From Staphylococcus simulans (GTDB lineage Bacteria > Bacillota > Bacilli > Staphylococcales > Staphylococcaceae): DNA of 48,222 nt. The translations under genes were made by a program, and so were the position numbers. The notes below the pieces were generated by a model. It searched no databases and was not told where the DNA came from. It saw only the letters and a list, made by a program, of their open reading frames with translations. The DNA lies in contig NZ_PPRU01000008.1 in the NCBI RefSeq assembly GCF_002902285.1, positions 1-48,222 of the forward strand, written 5' to 3'. This document shows, piece after piece, positions 15,576 through 23,541 of the stretch. How positions within the stretch are numbered: position 1 is the first letter of the stretch; each line of letters starts with the position of its first letter.

Positions 15576-16847
15576 ATGAATAGAGATAGAATGATTATTA
15601 AAGGCGGAAATCGTCTAGTAGGAGAAGTACAAGTTGAGGGAGCAAAAAATGCAGTATTGCCAATTTTAACTGCATCATTGTTAGCTTCAAAGGGAGCGAG
15701 TACATTACATAATGTGCCTGAGTTAAGCGATGTTGAAACGATTAATAATGTACTTTCAACGCTTAATGCTGAAATTGAGTATCATAAAGAGGATAACAGC
15801 GTGACAGTTGATGCGACGAAACAATTGAATTCAGAAGCACCTTATGAATATGTCAGTAAAATGCGTGCGAGTATTTTAGTCATGGGTCCATTGCTTGCAC
15901 GTTTAGGTCATGCAAAAGTAGCTTTACCAGGCGGTTGCTCTATCGGAAGCAGACCGATTGAACAACATATCAAAGGATTTGAAGCACTAGGTGCCAAAAT
16001 TCATTTAGAAAACGGCTTTGTCTTTGCAGAAACTGCAAATGGTTTAACAGGTGCAGAGATTCACTTAGATTTCCCAAGTGTAGGTGCTACACAAAATATC
16101 ATCATGGCGGCTTCATTAGCAAAAGGTAAATCTGTTATCGAGAATGTTGCACGTGAACCAGAAATCGTTGACCTAGCAAACTACATCAACGAAATGGGCG
16201 GTAATGTAACTGGTGCAGGAACAGATACAATTACGATTCATGGTGTCGAAGCTTTACATGGTGTAGAACATGCGATTATCCCAGATCGTATTGAAGCTGG
16301 TACATTACTTGTAGCAGGCGCTATTACAAGAGGCGATGTTTTAGTTAAAGGTGCAATTAAAGAACATTTAACAAGCTTGTTGTATAAACTAGAAGAAATG
16401 GGGGTCAACTTATCATATGAAGATAAAGGTATCCGAGTATCTGCAGAAGGTGAATTGCAACCAGTAGATATCAAAACATTACCACACCCAGGATTCCCTA
16501 CAGATATGCAATCACAAATGATGGCGTTATTGTTAACAGCTGAAGGACATAAAGTCATTACAGAAACTGTCTTTGAAAATCGCTTTATGCATGTTGCTGA
16601 ATTCAAACGAATGAATGCTCAAATTACGGTTGAAGGACGCAATGCAAAAATTACAGGTAAAAGCCATTTACAAGGCGCACAAGTGAAAGCAACTGATTTA
16701 CGTGCTGCAGCAGCATTGATTTTAGCCGGTTTAGTGGCTGAAGGTACTACTGAAGTTTCAGAATTACAACACTTAGATAGAGGTTACGTAAACTTTAACG
16801 GTAAACTTAAAGCTTTAGGTGCTGATATTGAGCGTGTTAATAAATAA
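15576..16847 (+). CDS. murA: UDP-N-acetylglucosamine 1-carboxyvinyltransferase
   Basis: Transfers enolpyruvate from PEP to UDP-GlcNAc, the first committed step of peptidoglycan synthesis and the fosfomycin target. The 423-residue protein has the catalytic cysteine C121 in [10 protein letters not shown], the N-terminal [18 protein letters not shown] segment and the inside-out alpha/beta barrel family pattern. GGAGG lies 7 bases before the ATG. Staphylococci usually have two MurA paralogues; the location beside atpC and fabZ identifies this as the primary copy. A TATAAT at 15499-15504 may be its -10. Confidence 0.97.
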   Translation: MNRDRMIIKGGNRLVGEVQVEGAKNAVLPILTASLLASKGASTLHNVPELSDVETINNVLSTLNAEIEYHKEDNSVTVDATKQLNSEAPYEYVSKMRASILVMGPLLARLGHAKVALPGGCSIGSRPIEQHIKGFEALGAKIHLENGFVFAETANGLTGAEIHLDFPSVGATQNIIMAASLAKGKSVIENVAREPEIVDLANYINEMGGNVTGAGTDTITIHGVEALHGVEHAIIPDRIEAGTLLVAGAITRGDVLVKGAIKEHLTSLLYKLEEMGVNLSYEDKGIRVSAEGELQPVDIKTLPHPGFPTDMQSQMMALLLTAEGHKVITETVFENRFMHVAEFKRMNAQITVEGRNAKITGKSHLQGAQVKATDLRAAAALILAGLVAEGTTEVSELQHLDRGYVNFNGKLKALGADIERVNK

Positions 16848-16864
16848 GTAAGTAGGGGATTAAG

Positions 16865-17053
16865 ATGATTAAACGCTTTTATTTTAAAGTGATAAAATTA
16901 CCGATTGGTTTTCACATACTCATCGTTATGCTTATGATGCTTTTGATGTTTTTCATCGGTATGTGTATCGGTTTTATATTGAATCATCAAAATCCGCTTA
17001 ATATATTTGAATACCAGACTTGGTATCATTTCAAGCAAATTTTTGGAGGCTAG
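16865..17053 (+). CDS. EpuA-family small membrane protein
   Basis: A 62-residue protein with one long hydrophobic segment (about residues 14-38), basic residues before it and an aromatic C-terminal tail. It matches the EpuA family, often labelled 'DNA-directed RNA polymerase subunit beta' in databases, a name with no catalytic meaning. It lies 17 bases after murA and its stop codon overlaps the fabZ leader, so the three genes are probably one transcript. Function unknown; a link to the envelope is suggested only by the neighbours. Confidence 0.8.
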   Translation: MIKRFYFKVIKLPIGFHILIVMLMMLLMFFIGMCIGFILNHQNPLNIFEYQTWYHFKQIFGG

Positions 17054-17057
17054 TAAC

Positions 17058-17495
17058 ATGGAAACAATTTTTGACTATAACCAAATTAAAAACATTATCC
17101 CACACCGCCAACCTTTTTTATTAATTGATAAAGTTGTTGAGTATGAAGAAGGTCAACGTTGTGTGGCTATTAAACAAGTATCAGGTAATGAACCATTCTT
17201 CCAAGGTCATTTCCCAGAATACGCGGTTATGCCAGGCGTGTTGATTACTGAAGCATTAGCACAAACTGGTGCAGTTGCGATTTTAAACAGTGAACAAAAC
17301 AAAGGTAAAATCGCATTATTCGCTGGTATTGATAAATGTCGTTTCAAAAGACAAGTTGTACCTGGTGATACATTACAGTTAGAAGTTGAAATTACTAAAA
17401 TGCGTGGACCAATTGGTAAAGGCACTGCGAAAGCAACTGTTGATGGTCAATTGGCATGTAGCTGTGAATTAACATTTGCAATCCAAGATGTATAA
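17058..17495 (+). CDS. fabZ: 3-hydroxyacyl-[acyl-carrier-protein] dehydratase
   Basis: Dehydrates beta-hydroxyacyl-ACP in the fatty acid elongation cycle. The 145-residue hot-dog fold protein has the catalytic histidine H51 in [14 protein letters not shown] and the catalytic glutamate E65 in VLITEALAQ, plus the N-terminal [13 protein letters not shown]. The ATG at 17058 follows GGAGG by 8 bases; the in-frame ATG at 17007 would run into the previous gene and is rejected. Neighbours are murA and ywpF, as in related Firmicutes. Confidence 0.97.
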   Translation: METIFDYNQIKNIIPHRQPFLLIDKVVEYEEGQRCVAIKQVSGNEPFFQGHFPEYAVMPGVLITEALAQTGAVAILNSEQNKGKIALFAGIDKCRFKRQVVPGDTLQLEVEITKMRGPIGKGTAKATVDGQLACSCELTFAIQDV

Positions 17496-17503
17496 GCTGA
17501 TAT

Positions 17504-17569
17504 AAAAAGACTGAGACAATAGATATAAAGCATTGCTTTAATTCATCTATATTGTCTCAGTCTTTTTTT
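17504..17569. terminator. Bidirectional terminator fabZ / ywpF
   Basis: The arms AAAAAGACTGAGACAAT and ATTGTCTCAGTCTTTTT form a long stem, with A-run before and T-run after, serving both converging genes. The ywpF stop codon touches its end. Confidence 0.93.
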
Positions 17570-18011
17570 AATCTTCTCTTTTTTCGTCTTTTAAACGTGG
17601 TTTTGATTGCATCATACGGTTGAATGAAGTCTTTAATTCTTCACCAGATAATCCATCATCTACAAGTTGTGCTAATAAATTTTCAGCATAAACTTGTCTT
17701 AATGTATAGACGTGGCAATCAAAAATAATAGACATACGCTCATTATCGTATAATGAAATATTTTTAATTGTTGCATCGAATAATGCAGGATCATTAGAAG
17801 GACGTGTGATCACAACACGTATATCTAATAATGTTTCATCATCCATATATTCTTTCATAATATCGTAGTGGTTACTGGAGATTACAATTTCTAACAACCA
17901 GCCGGTGCCGCTTTGTTCTTTATTGATAATTACACCATCATAGAGTTCATATTCTATAACGCCACCGTGTTCAGTGACAATTTGGAATCTGACTGCTTTA
18001 AATGTTTTCAA
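17568..18011 (-). CDS. ywpF: YwpF-like protein
   Basis: A 147-residue soluble protein on the reverse strand, similar in size and position to B. subtilis YwpF, which lies near fabZ (ywpB) and ssbB (ywpH). It starts MKTFKAVRFQIVTE and is acidic, with a charged C-terminal tail (KPRLKDEKRED). No catalytic motif is recognised. In S. aureus the homologue has been described in the literature on cell wall and virulence protein levels, but I cannot infer a mechanism. It converges on fabZ over a shared terminator. Confidence 0.82.
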   Translation of the reverse strand: MKTFKAVRFQIVTEHGGVIEYELYDGVIINKEQSGTGWLLEIVISSNHYDIMKEYMDDETLLDIRVVITRPSNDPALFDATIKNISLYDNERMSIIFDCHVYTLRQVYAENLLAQLVDDGLSGEELKTSFNRMMQSKPRLKDEKRED

Positions 18012-18146
18012 TTGAAGTCACTCCAATCTTTTTAAAATCTGCAAATTTTTTCTTTCTGATTCTAGTATAGCGTAAAAGATAAAAATATTTGAGAGATAGT
18101 ACAGAAAATTAACCAATCAACTATAAAATTTCTCTTAATTTGTGTT

Positions 18147-18175
18147 TTGACGATATGTATCAATCTGAATATGAT
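18147..18175 (+). promoter_or_regulatory. Sigma-A-like promoter of ssb paralogue
   Basis: TTGACG, 17 bases, TATGAT, then about 21 bases to the gene start. I saw no clear pair of ComK boxes (AAAA-N5-TTTT) upstream, which would have supported competence control. Confidence 0.6.
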
Positions 18176-18196
18176 AGTAACCAAGGAGGTGACAAA

Positions 18197-18613
18197 ATGC
18201 TTAATAAAATCGTTATTGTAGGAAGATTGACGAAACAACCTCAATTGACAGCAAAGGAGGAATCAGATATTGTATACTTTAGTGTTGCGACAGAACGTCA
18301 TTATAACTATCAAGGCCAGAACAAACAATCTGTAGACTTTATTAATTGTAAGGCTTTTGGCAAGATTGCCCGAAATATTGCCAGCTATACACAAAAAGGA
18401 TCGCTTGTCGGTATTACTGGCTATATGCATTCCTACAAATATGAAAAAGATAATCAAACACATTTCGGTATGGAGCTGGTTGTAGAAACAATCAAATTTA
18501 TCTCGCATCCGAATGACAATTCAAGTTGTCAATTCTCATCACACCATGCACAAACGGACACTTTGATGGGTGATTATGAAGGAAGCCCGTCCTTCGACGC
18601 CATTCATCTCTAA
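18197..18613 (+). CDS. ssb: Single-stranded DNA-binding protein, SsbB-like
   Basis: Binds single-stranded DNA. The 138-residue protein has a complete OB-fold (about residues 1-105: MLNKIVIVGRLTKQPQLT, VDFINCKAFGKIA, KGSLVGITGYMHSYKYEKD). The C-terminus ends FDAIHL instead of the acidic DDIPF-type tip of the replication SSB. Like B. subtilis SsbB, which also lacks that tip and works in DNA uptake, it sits next to ywpF, so a competence-type role is likely. The ATG at 18197 follows AAGGAGGT by 6 bases; an in-frame upstream ATG at 18140 lies before the -10 element and is excluded. Confidence 0.9.
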   Translation: MLNKIVIVGRLTKQPQLTAKEESDIVYFSVATERHYNYQGQNKQSVDFINCKAFGKIARNIASYTQKGSLVGITGYMHSYKYEKDNQTHFGMELVVETIKFISHPNDNSSCQFSSHHAQTDTLMGDYEGSPSFDAIHL

Positions 18614-18778
18614 CTACCAAGTTATCCATTGACATTATATATGCTTAACTGCATATCTCCCAAAATCAAATTGCAACAACCAGCATGATGTATCTATCTC
18701 TATCCTGTTCAAAGTATCATGCTGTCCTCTCGTTAATTAAAAGTAATTCATTATGATGTTAGAATTATCCTTCTTTCT

Positions 18779-18800
18779 ATTATAGGAAGATTCCTATAAT
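18779..18800. repeat. 22-bp near-perfect palindrome
   Basis: ATTATAGGAA and TTCCTATAAT flank a central GA. This could be an operator for a dimeric regulator or a short hairpin in an RNA; no regulator is recognised. Confidence 0.55.
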
Positions 18801-18940
18801 CTATTCCAAACTCTATTTTTAAACTCTATTTAGTCCAACGCATAGCTTTTACTGCGAAAGATGATTGGATTGCTCCATTTTCAATTTTGTACTTTCAACT
18901 TAATCCATAAAAAACTCTTTAAATATACTAATACTCACCA

Positions 18941-18984
18941 AGACTTTGCATAAATTTCACTTTATGCAGGGTCTATTTTTTTAA
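18941..18984 (+). terminator. Orphan terminator in the gap before sceD
   Basis: AGACTTTGCATAAA and TTTATGCAGGGTCT form a 14-bp stem with two T-G pairs, followed by ATTTTTTT. It lies 330 bases after ssb, so it may end the ssb message or a small RNA encoded in the gap. Confidence 0.8.
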
Positions 18985-19082
18985 AAAGACGTTTGACAGA
19001 GAAGAAATCGGGTTTTATTGCGGGTTTTTCTAGAAATTTTAGCCGATGTAAAGGGTAAAATAACCCTTCAATTATCTGAAAG

Positions 19083-19099
19083 ATTACATAAATGTTACA
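19083..19099 (-). promoter_or_regulatory. WalR (YycF) box, distal, sceD
   Basis: On the reverse strand it reads TGTAAC-ATTTA-TGTAAT, a perfect match to the WalR consensus TGTWAH-N5-TGTWAH. It is about 165 bases before the likely sceD transcription start. Confidence 0.5.
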
Positions 19100-19182
19100 T
19101 AGGTTAAGAGTCAAAATTCAGTTCGAATGTGATATTAATAGGATTTGAAGTGATAGTAAGATATCTAACTATTTTATTTTAA

Positions 19183-19199
19183 TGTAATTTACACGTAAA
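19183..19199 (+). promoter_or_regulatory. WalR (YycF) box, proximal, sceD
   Basis: TGTAAT-TTACA-CGTAAA matches the WalR consensus except for one base in the second half. It starts 40 bases before the GTTGTAACCTA element, exactly as the box upstream of the next gene does. sceD and isaA are known WalKR targets in S. aureus. Confidence 0.6.
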
Positions 19200-19222
19200 A
19201 TTAAGCTGTATTTTTTTATTTC

Positions 19223-19257
19223 GTTGTAACCTACACCCTGATTTCAGATGATATAGT
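19223..19257 (+). promoter_or_regulatory. sceD promoter with GTTGTAACCTA element
   Basis: GTTGTAACCTA (19223-19233) is followed after 18 bases by TATAGT (19252-19257). The -35 position (ACCTAC) is poor, which fits activator dependence. Same layout as the promoter at 20121-20155. Confidence 0.6.
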
Positions 19258-19323
19258 TGTAATTGCAAATTGATGATATTAATCACACGAAAAAACAATT
19301 ACCTTATAGGAGGATTTTTAGAA

Positions 19324-20001
19324 ATGAAAAAATTATTAGTAGCTTCATCAGCAACAGCAGCATTATTCGCAGTAGGAGTAGGAGCAGAAGCTCACGCATC
19401 TGAACAAGGAAATGCAGATCAAGCACAATTAGCAGAAACAGCATTAAACAATCCTGAACAATTAAACGAAAGCCCTGTACAAGAAGGCGCTTATAATATT
19501 AACTTTGAATATAATGGTTTAGACTTCAACTTTGAATCAGACGGTCAATATTGGAGCTGGAGCTATGGTCAAGCAGGCGGTAACGCACCAGCAGCTCAAA
19601 CTACAACTCAACAAGCACCAGCAGCTCAACAAGCTCCAGTAGCTGAGCAAGCAGCACCACAAGCACAAGAAGCAACAACTCAACAAGCACCAGCACAACA
19701 AGCAGCACCTCAAGCTCAACAAGCTGCTCCACAACAATCAGCAAGCACTGGTTCATCAGCTGGTTTAAATGATCACTTACGTGCAATTGCACAACGTGAA
19801 TCAGGTGGCGACATCCACGCAATCAACCCATCATCAGGTGCAGCAGGTAAATTCCAATTCTTACAATCAACTTGGGATTCAGTAGCACCAGCTGAATGGG
19901 TAGGTAAATCACCAGCATCAGCACCAGAAAGCGTACAAGACGCAGCAGCTGTTAAATTATATGACGGTGGCGCAGGTGCAGGTCACTGGGTTACTGCATA
20001 A
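19324..20001 (+). CDS. sceD: Secreted lytic transglycosylase SceD
   Basis: A 225-residue secreted peptidoglycan lytic enzyme acting in the cell wall. The signal peptide ends AHA at residue 25. Then come a conserved N-terminal module (about 35-82, ending GQYWSWSYG), a low-complexity Ala/Gln/Pro linker (about 84-145), and the C-terminal transglycosylase domain with catalytic E159 in [14 protein letters not shown] and the ending GAGHWVTA, as in S. aureus SceD. AGGAGG lies 10 bases before the ATG at 19324; an upstream in-frame start at 19270 would precede the ribosome binding site. Autolysis and daughter-cell separation are the expected roles. Confidence 0.93.
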   Translation: MKKLLVASSATAALFAVGVGAEAHASEQGNADQAQLAETALNNPEQLNESPVQEGAYNINFEYNGLDFNFESDGQYWSWSYGQAGGNAPAAQTTTQQAPAAQQAPVAEQAAPQAQEATTQQAPAQQAAPQAQQAAPQQSASTGSSAGLNDHLRAIAQRESGGDIHAINPSSGAAGKFQFLQSTWDSVAPAEWVGKSPASAPESVQDAAAVKLYDGGAGAGHWVTA

Positions 20002-20042
20002 TTCAGTTAACTGATTATAAATAAATAGTTAAAAAATCTATC

Positions 20043-20082
20043 AGGCAGGTTATCTCCAATTTAGGAGGTAACCTGCCTTTTG
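20043..20082 (+). terminator. Terminator of sceD
   Basis: AGGCAGGTTATCTCC and GGAGGTAACCTGCCT form a 15-bp stem with one T-G pair and a 6-base loop, followed by TTTTG. It abuts the next gene's WalR box. Confidence 0.9.
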
Positions 20083-20097
20083 TAATATGTATGTAAA
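20081..20097 (+). promoter_or_regulatory. WalR (YycF) box upstream of the IsaA-like gene
   Basis: TGTAAT-ATGTA-TGTAAA is a perfect match to the WalR consensus. It begins 40 bases before GTTGTAACCTA and about 73 bases (centre) before the likely transcription start. Confidence 0.7.
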
Positions 20098-20120
20098 GAA
20101 AGACACAAGAAATATATATT

Positions 20121-20155
20121 GTTGTAACCTATGTTATTAGGATAGATGCTATTAT
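20121..20155 (+). promoter_or_regulatory. Promoter of the IsaA-like gene with GTTGTAACCTA element
   Basis: GTTGTAACCTA (20121-20131), 18 bases, then TATTAT (20150-20155). The -35 position reads ACCTAT, again poor. The expected start point is about 49 bases before the gene. Confidence 0.6.
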
Positions 20156-20210
20156 AAAGACATCAAATAAATGATTTAATACAAACACCTTATGGGAGGA
20201 CATATTTTAC

Positions 20211-20972
20211 ATGAAGAAATTACTAGTAGCATCGACAGCGGTGACAGCTGCTGCAGCAGTATTGGCAACAGGAATTGGAACTCAAGACGTACAAGCAAAA
20301 TCATCATCAAAAGCTGAACATGCGAAGAAAGTAAAAGACGCTGAAAAGTATCTAAATGAAAAAGGTGAATATACTGTAGTTAAAGGTGACACTTTAAATA
20401 AAATCGCTAAAAAATTCGACGTTAAAGTTAAAGAATTAAAAAAATGGAACGATAAAAAATCTGACTTAATCTTAGTAGATGAAAGTTTAAAAGTTAAAGA
20501 ACCTAAAAAAGTTGCGACAACACAAACAGCTGTACAATCAGACAGCCACTATGCATACAATACGCAACAAGTATCATACAATAATTATAATCAAGCGCAA
20601 TCAAACAATGCGCCACAATCATCATATACAGCACCACAACAATCTTATAACGCACCACAAGCATCATACAATGCACCATCATATGCATCTTATGGTTCAG
20701 GTTCAGTAAGATTAGCTAACGGTAATACTGCAGGTTCTACAGGTGCATACGCAGCAGCACAAATGGAAGCTCGTACAGGCGTATCTGCATCAGTATGGGA
20801 AAACATCATTGCACGTGAATCAAATGGACAAGTTAATGCGTACAATCCATCAGGTGCCAGCGGTTTATTCCAAACAATGCCTGGTCATGGTTCTACAGCA
20901 ACAGTTCAAGATCAAATCAACTCAGCTGTACATGCATATAACGTACAAGGATTAAGTGCTTGGGGTTATTAA
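20211..20972 (+). CDS. Secreted LysM-containing IsaA-like lytic transglycosylase
   Basis: A 253-residue secreted cell-wall enzyme. The signal peptide ends VQA at residue 29. A LysM domain (about 53-96, starting [16 protein letters not shown]) anchors it to peptidoglycan. A Tyr/Asn/Gln/Ser-rich linker with SYNAPQ-type repeats (about 110-163) leads to a C-terminal domain (about 165-253) closely similar to S. aureus IsaA, with catalytic E203 in [17 protein letters not shown] and the ending GLSAWGY. S. aureus IsaA has no LysM, so this resembles the Sce proteins of other staphylococci. GGGAGG precedes the ATG. It is a paralogue and neighbour of sceD. Confidence 0.9.
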   Translation: MKKLLVASTAVTAAAAVLATGIGTQDVQAKSSSKAEHAKKVKDAEKYLNEKGEYTVVKGDTLNKIAKKFDVKVKELKKWNDKKSDLILVDESLKVKEPKKVATTQTAVQSDSHYAYNTQQVSYNNYNQAQSNNAPQSSYTAPQQSYNAPQASYNAPSYASYGSGSVRLANGNTAGSTGAYAAAQMEARTGVSASVWENIIARESNGQVNAYNPSGASGLFQTMPGHGSTATVQDQINSAVHAYNVQGLSAWGY

Positions 20973-20991
20973 TGTTAAATAGTTAAAATTC

Positions 20992-21020
20992 AAGTCGAGA
21001 CTGAGGTCTCGGCTTTTTTT
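20992..21020 (+). terminator. Terminator of the IsaA-like gene
   Basis: AAGTCGAGAC and GTCTCGGCTT form a 10-bp stem with a TGAG loop and a run of T. Confidence 0.92.
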
Positions 21021-21035
21021 ATGAAAACAGATTCA

Positions 21036-21064
21036 TTGCAAGTATGAAAGGGCTTTGATATGTT
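21036..21064 (+). promoter_or_regulatory. Promoter of the thiamine operon
   Basis: TTGCAA, 17 bases, TATGTT preceded by TG at the extended -10 position. It lies about 20 bases before the riboswitch. Confidence 0.55.
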
Positions 21065-21085
21065 TAGTATGTAAATAAATTAAAT

Positions 21086-21183
21086 AAAAACTGCTAGGGG
21101 CGCCTTTTGGCTGAGATAGGAAACTAGACCCTTTAAACCTGATTTGGTTAAGACCAACGTAGGAAAGTAGATACATAGTATGC
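21086..21183 (+). ncRNA. TPP riboswitch (thi box)
   Basis: The conserved core GGGGCGCC...CTGAGA, ACCCTTTAAACCTGAT and CAACGTAGGAAAG matches the thiamine pyrophosphate aptamer. P1 can form between CTGCT (21091-21095) and AGTAG. It precedes a terminator and the tenA-thiDME genes, so excess TPP should stop transcription of the operon. Confidence 0.95.
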
Positions 21184-21200
21184 ATGATGCAAAAATACTG

Positions 21201-21234
21201 AAACTGCACTCCTAGGTTGGAATGCAGTTTTTTT
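21201..21234 (+). terminator. Attenuator terminator of the thiamine operon
   Basis: AACTGCACTCC and GGAATGCAGTT form a stem with one mismatch and a 6-base loop, followed by TTTTT. It ends 4 bases before the tenA ribosome binding site, so it is the expression platform of the riboswitch. The 3' arm can also pair with 21086-21094. Confidence 0.88.
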
Positions 21235-21249
21235 ATTGGAGGAATAAAA

Positions 21250-21930
21250 GTGACTTTTGCTGAAACACTTGAAAGAGATGCACAACCGATTATTGATCAA
21301 ATTTATGACGATAATTTCATTCAAGCATTGTTAAAAGGGAATATAGATAAAGAGTCAATCAGACAATATTTACGTGCAGATGCCTCGTATTTAAGAGAGT
21401 TTGCGAATATCTATGCTTTATTAATTCCTAAAATGCCGAATTTAGAAAGTGTTCGATTTCTAGTTGATCAAATTCAATTCATTGTGAATGGTGAAGTGGA
21501 AGCACATGAATTCATGGCAGAATACGTGGGTGAACCGTATCACGAAATCGTACAACAAAAAGTGTGGCCGCCAAGTGGTGACCATTATATTAAACATATG
21601 TATTACAACGTTTATGCCCATGAAAATGCTGCATATGCGATTGCGGCAATGGCACCTTGTCCTTATGTCTATGCAGAAGTAGCAAAACGCGCAATGCAGG
21701 ATGACAGATTAAATCAATCTTCTATATTGAAAAAATGGTTTGAATTCTATCAAACAGAAATGGATGCATTAATCGATGTTTTAAATCAATTAATGAATGA
21801 GTTAACAAAACATATGACAGATACAGAGAGACAAGAAGTCAGAGAGAATTATCTACAAAGTACAGTACATGAACGAAACTTCTTTAATATGGCTTATACA
21901 AAAGAACAATGGGAATTTGGAGGTAAATAA
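21250..21930 (+). CDS. tenA: Aminopyrimidine aminohydrolase (thiaminase II)
   Basis: Hydrolyses aminopyrimidine breakdown products of thiamine so that HMP can be salvaged. The 226-residue all-helical protein has the active-site cysteine C137 in [12 protein letters not shown] and the conserved [11 protein letters not shown] segment. The start is a GTG; GGAGG lies 7 bases upstream, immediately after the attenuator. It is the first gene of the salvage operon and ends 2 bases before thiD. Confidence 0.93.
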   Translation: MTFAETLERDAQPIIDQIYDDNFIQALLKGNIDKESIRQYLRADASYLREFANIYALLIPKMPNLESVRFLVDQIQFIVNGEVEAHEFMAEYVGEPYHEIVQQKVWPPSGDHYIKHMYYNVYAHENAAYAIAAMAPCPYVYAEVAKRAMQDDRLNQSSILKKWFEFYQTEMDALIDVLNQLMNELTKHMTDTERQEVRENYLQSTVHERNFFNMAYTKEQWEFGGK

Positions 21931-21932
21931 TT

Positions 21933-22754
21933 ATGAACAAACCGAAAATTGCTTTAACGATTGCAGGCACAGATCCAACAGGCGGCGCAGGTGTAATGGC
22001 TGACTTAAAGTCATTTCATGCATGCGGTGTGTACGGGATGGCCGCAATCACAAGTATCGTAGCGCAAAATACAAAAGGGGTTCAACACATTCATAACTTA
22101 GAATTATCTTGGTTAGAAGAACAGTTAGATAGTGTGTTTGATGACGAATTACCGCAAGCGATTAAAACTGGCATGATTGCGACAAAAGAAATGATGGAAT
22201 TAATTCGTACTTATTTAGAAAAGCATCCTGAAATTCCATATGTCATTGATCCAGTAATGCTAGCCAAAAGTGGAGACTCTTTAATGGATGATAAAGGTAA
22301 ACATGCCTTACAAAGTATCTTGTTACCACTTGCTGATGTTGCAACACCTAACTTACCTGAAGCAGAGGAAATTGTAGGATTCAAATTAGATAATGAAGAT
22401 GCGATTAAAAAAGCAGGTAAAATCTTCATAGAAGAAATCGGCAGTAAAGGTGTAGTCATTAAAGGTGGTCATATCGAAGATGACAATATCGCAAAAGACT
22501 ATCTATTTACGAAAGATGGTTTAGAAATTTTTGAAAGTGAAAGATATGAAACAAAACATACACATGGTACAGGTTGTACTTTTTCAGCTGTAATTGCGGC
22601 TGAGCTAGCGAAAGGTAAAACGATTTATGAAGCGGTTAAAAAAGCAAAAGACTTTATCGCATTAAGTATTAAATATACACCTGAGATCGGACAAGGCAGA
22701 GGACCAGTTAACCATTTCGCATATATGAAGAAAGTAGGATTAGATGATGAGTAA
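21933..22754 (+). CDS. thiD: Hydroxymethylpyrimidine/phosphomethylpyrimidine kinase
   Basis: Phosphorylates HMP and HMP-phosphate to HMP pyrophosphate. The 273-residue ribokinase-fold protein begins with the substrate-binding [21 protein letters not shown] and has the ATP/anion-hole segment [13 protein letters not shown] near the C-terminus. The ribosome binding site GGAGGT lies in the end of tenA. It overlaps thiM by a few bases. Confidence 0.95.
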   Translation: MNKPKIALTIAGTDPTGGAGVMADLKSFHACGVYGMAAITSIVAQNTKGVQHIHNLELSWLEEQLDSVFDDELPQAIKTGMIATKEMMELIRTYLEKHPEIPYVIDPVMLAKSGDSLMDDKGKHALQSILLPLADVATPNLPEAEEIVGFKLDNEDAIKKAGKIFIEEIGSKGVVIKGGHIEDDNIAKDYLFTKDGLEIFESERYETKHTHGTGCTFSAVIAAELAKGKTIYEAVKKAKDFIALSIKYTPEIGQGRGPVNHFAYMKKVGLDDE

Positions 22755-23541
22755 AGGTTTAGATAGAATCAGAACAGAACATCCATTAGTTATTTGTTTT
22801 ACGAATGATGTCGTTAAAAATTTTACAGCTAATGGACTCTTAAGTTTAGGTGCGAGTCCAGCAATGAGCGAAGCACCAGAAGAAGCAGAAGATTTTTATC
22901 CACACGCGGGTGCAGTCTTAATTAATATTGGCACACTGACAAAAGCGAATGAACAAGCAATGTTAGAAGTTGGAAAAATTGCGAATAAGACAAACACACC
23001 GTTAGTGTTTGATCCCGTTGCTGTGGGCGCATCAACGTATCGTAAACAATTTTGCAAAACATTCCTAGAGCAAGTGAAACCAACTGTAATCAAAGGAAAT
23101 GCTTCAGAAATTTTAACGCTTATAGATGATACAACAACAATGAAAGGTACAGATAGTGCTGAAAGCTTAGATGTTCTATCCATTGCGAAAAAAGCACATG
23201 AACAATATCAAACTGCCATTGTGTTAACTGGTGAAACAGATGTCATTGCTCAAAACAATAAAATTGTTAAGCTGAATAATGGTTCACGTTTCTTAACGCA
23301 AATTACAGGTGCAGGTTGTTTATTAGGTGCTATTGTAGGTGCATTCTTATTTAGAAATGAAAATCCAGAGATTGAAGATTTAATTGAAGCAGTTTCTGTT
23401 TATAATATTGCAGCTGAACGTGCTGAACAATTAAGTGAAAGTAAAGGACCAGGTACTTTCTTAGTTCAATTTATTGATGCATTATATAAAATAGACAGTG
23501 AAGCAGCAGTAGAAAATCGTAAAGCACAAGAGGTGAAATAA
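22747..23541 (+). CDS. thiM: Hydroxyethylthiazole kinase
   Basis: Phosphorylates the thiazole moiety for thiamine salvage. The 264-residue protein has the family segments [29 protein letters not shown] and the catalytic [13 protein letters not shown] loop (here ITGAGCLLG). Two ATG codons overlap the thiD end; 22747 is better spaced from AGGA at 22736, but 22744 is possible. Translational coupling to thiD is likely. Confidence 0.94.
   Translation: MSKGLDRIRTEHPLVICFTNDVVKNFTANGLLSLGASPAMSEAPEEAEDFYPHAGAVLINIGTLTKANEQAMLEVGKIANKTNTPLVFDPVAVGASTYRKQFCKTFLEQVKPTVIKGNASEILTLIDDTTTMKGTDSAESLDVLSIAKKAHEQYQTAIVLTGETDVIAQNNKIVKLNNGSRFLTQITGAGCLLGAIVGAFLFRNENPEIEDLIEAVSVYNIAAERAEQLSESKGPGTFLVQFIDALYKIDSEAAVENRKAQEVK

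Larger units (their letters stand above)
18614..19323. other. 710-bp gap without a gene
   Basis: No convincing coding region on either strand. It holds a TTGACA at 18629-18634 without a good -10, a CAGCATGAT/ATCATGCTG inverted repeat (18681-18689, 18716-18724), a 22-bp palindrome, an orphan terminator, and from about 19080 the control region of sceD. The sequence is AT-rich and otherwise featureless. Confidence 0.6.

Noticed and set aside
16238..16606. 122-residue open frame antisense to murA
   Set aside because: Composition is that of a shadow frame, no start signals, and it lies fully inside a conserved essential gene.
18685..18759. Short frame of about 23 codons in the gap after ssb
   Set aside because: No ribosome binding site and it runs through an inverted repeat; too short to support.
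19590..19740. Repeated CAACAAGCACCAGC-like units, considered as a tandem DNA repeat or CRISPR
   Set aside because: The units are irregular, in frame and coding for the SceD linker; no spacers.
19537..19822. Reverse-strand frames rich in Leu/Cys/Val opposite the sceD linker
   Set aside because: They arise from the repetitive Ala/Gln/Pro codons of the SceD linker read backwards.
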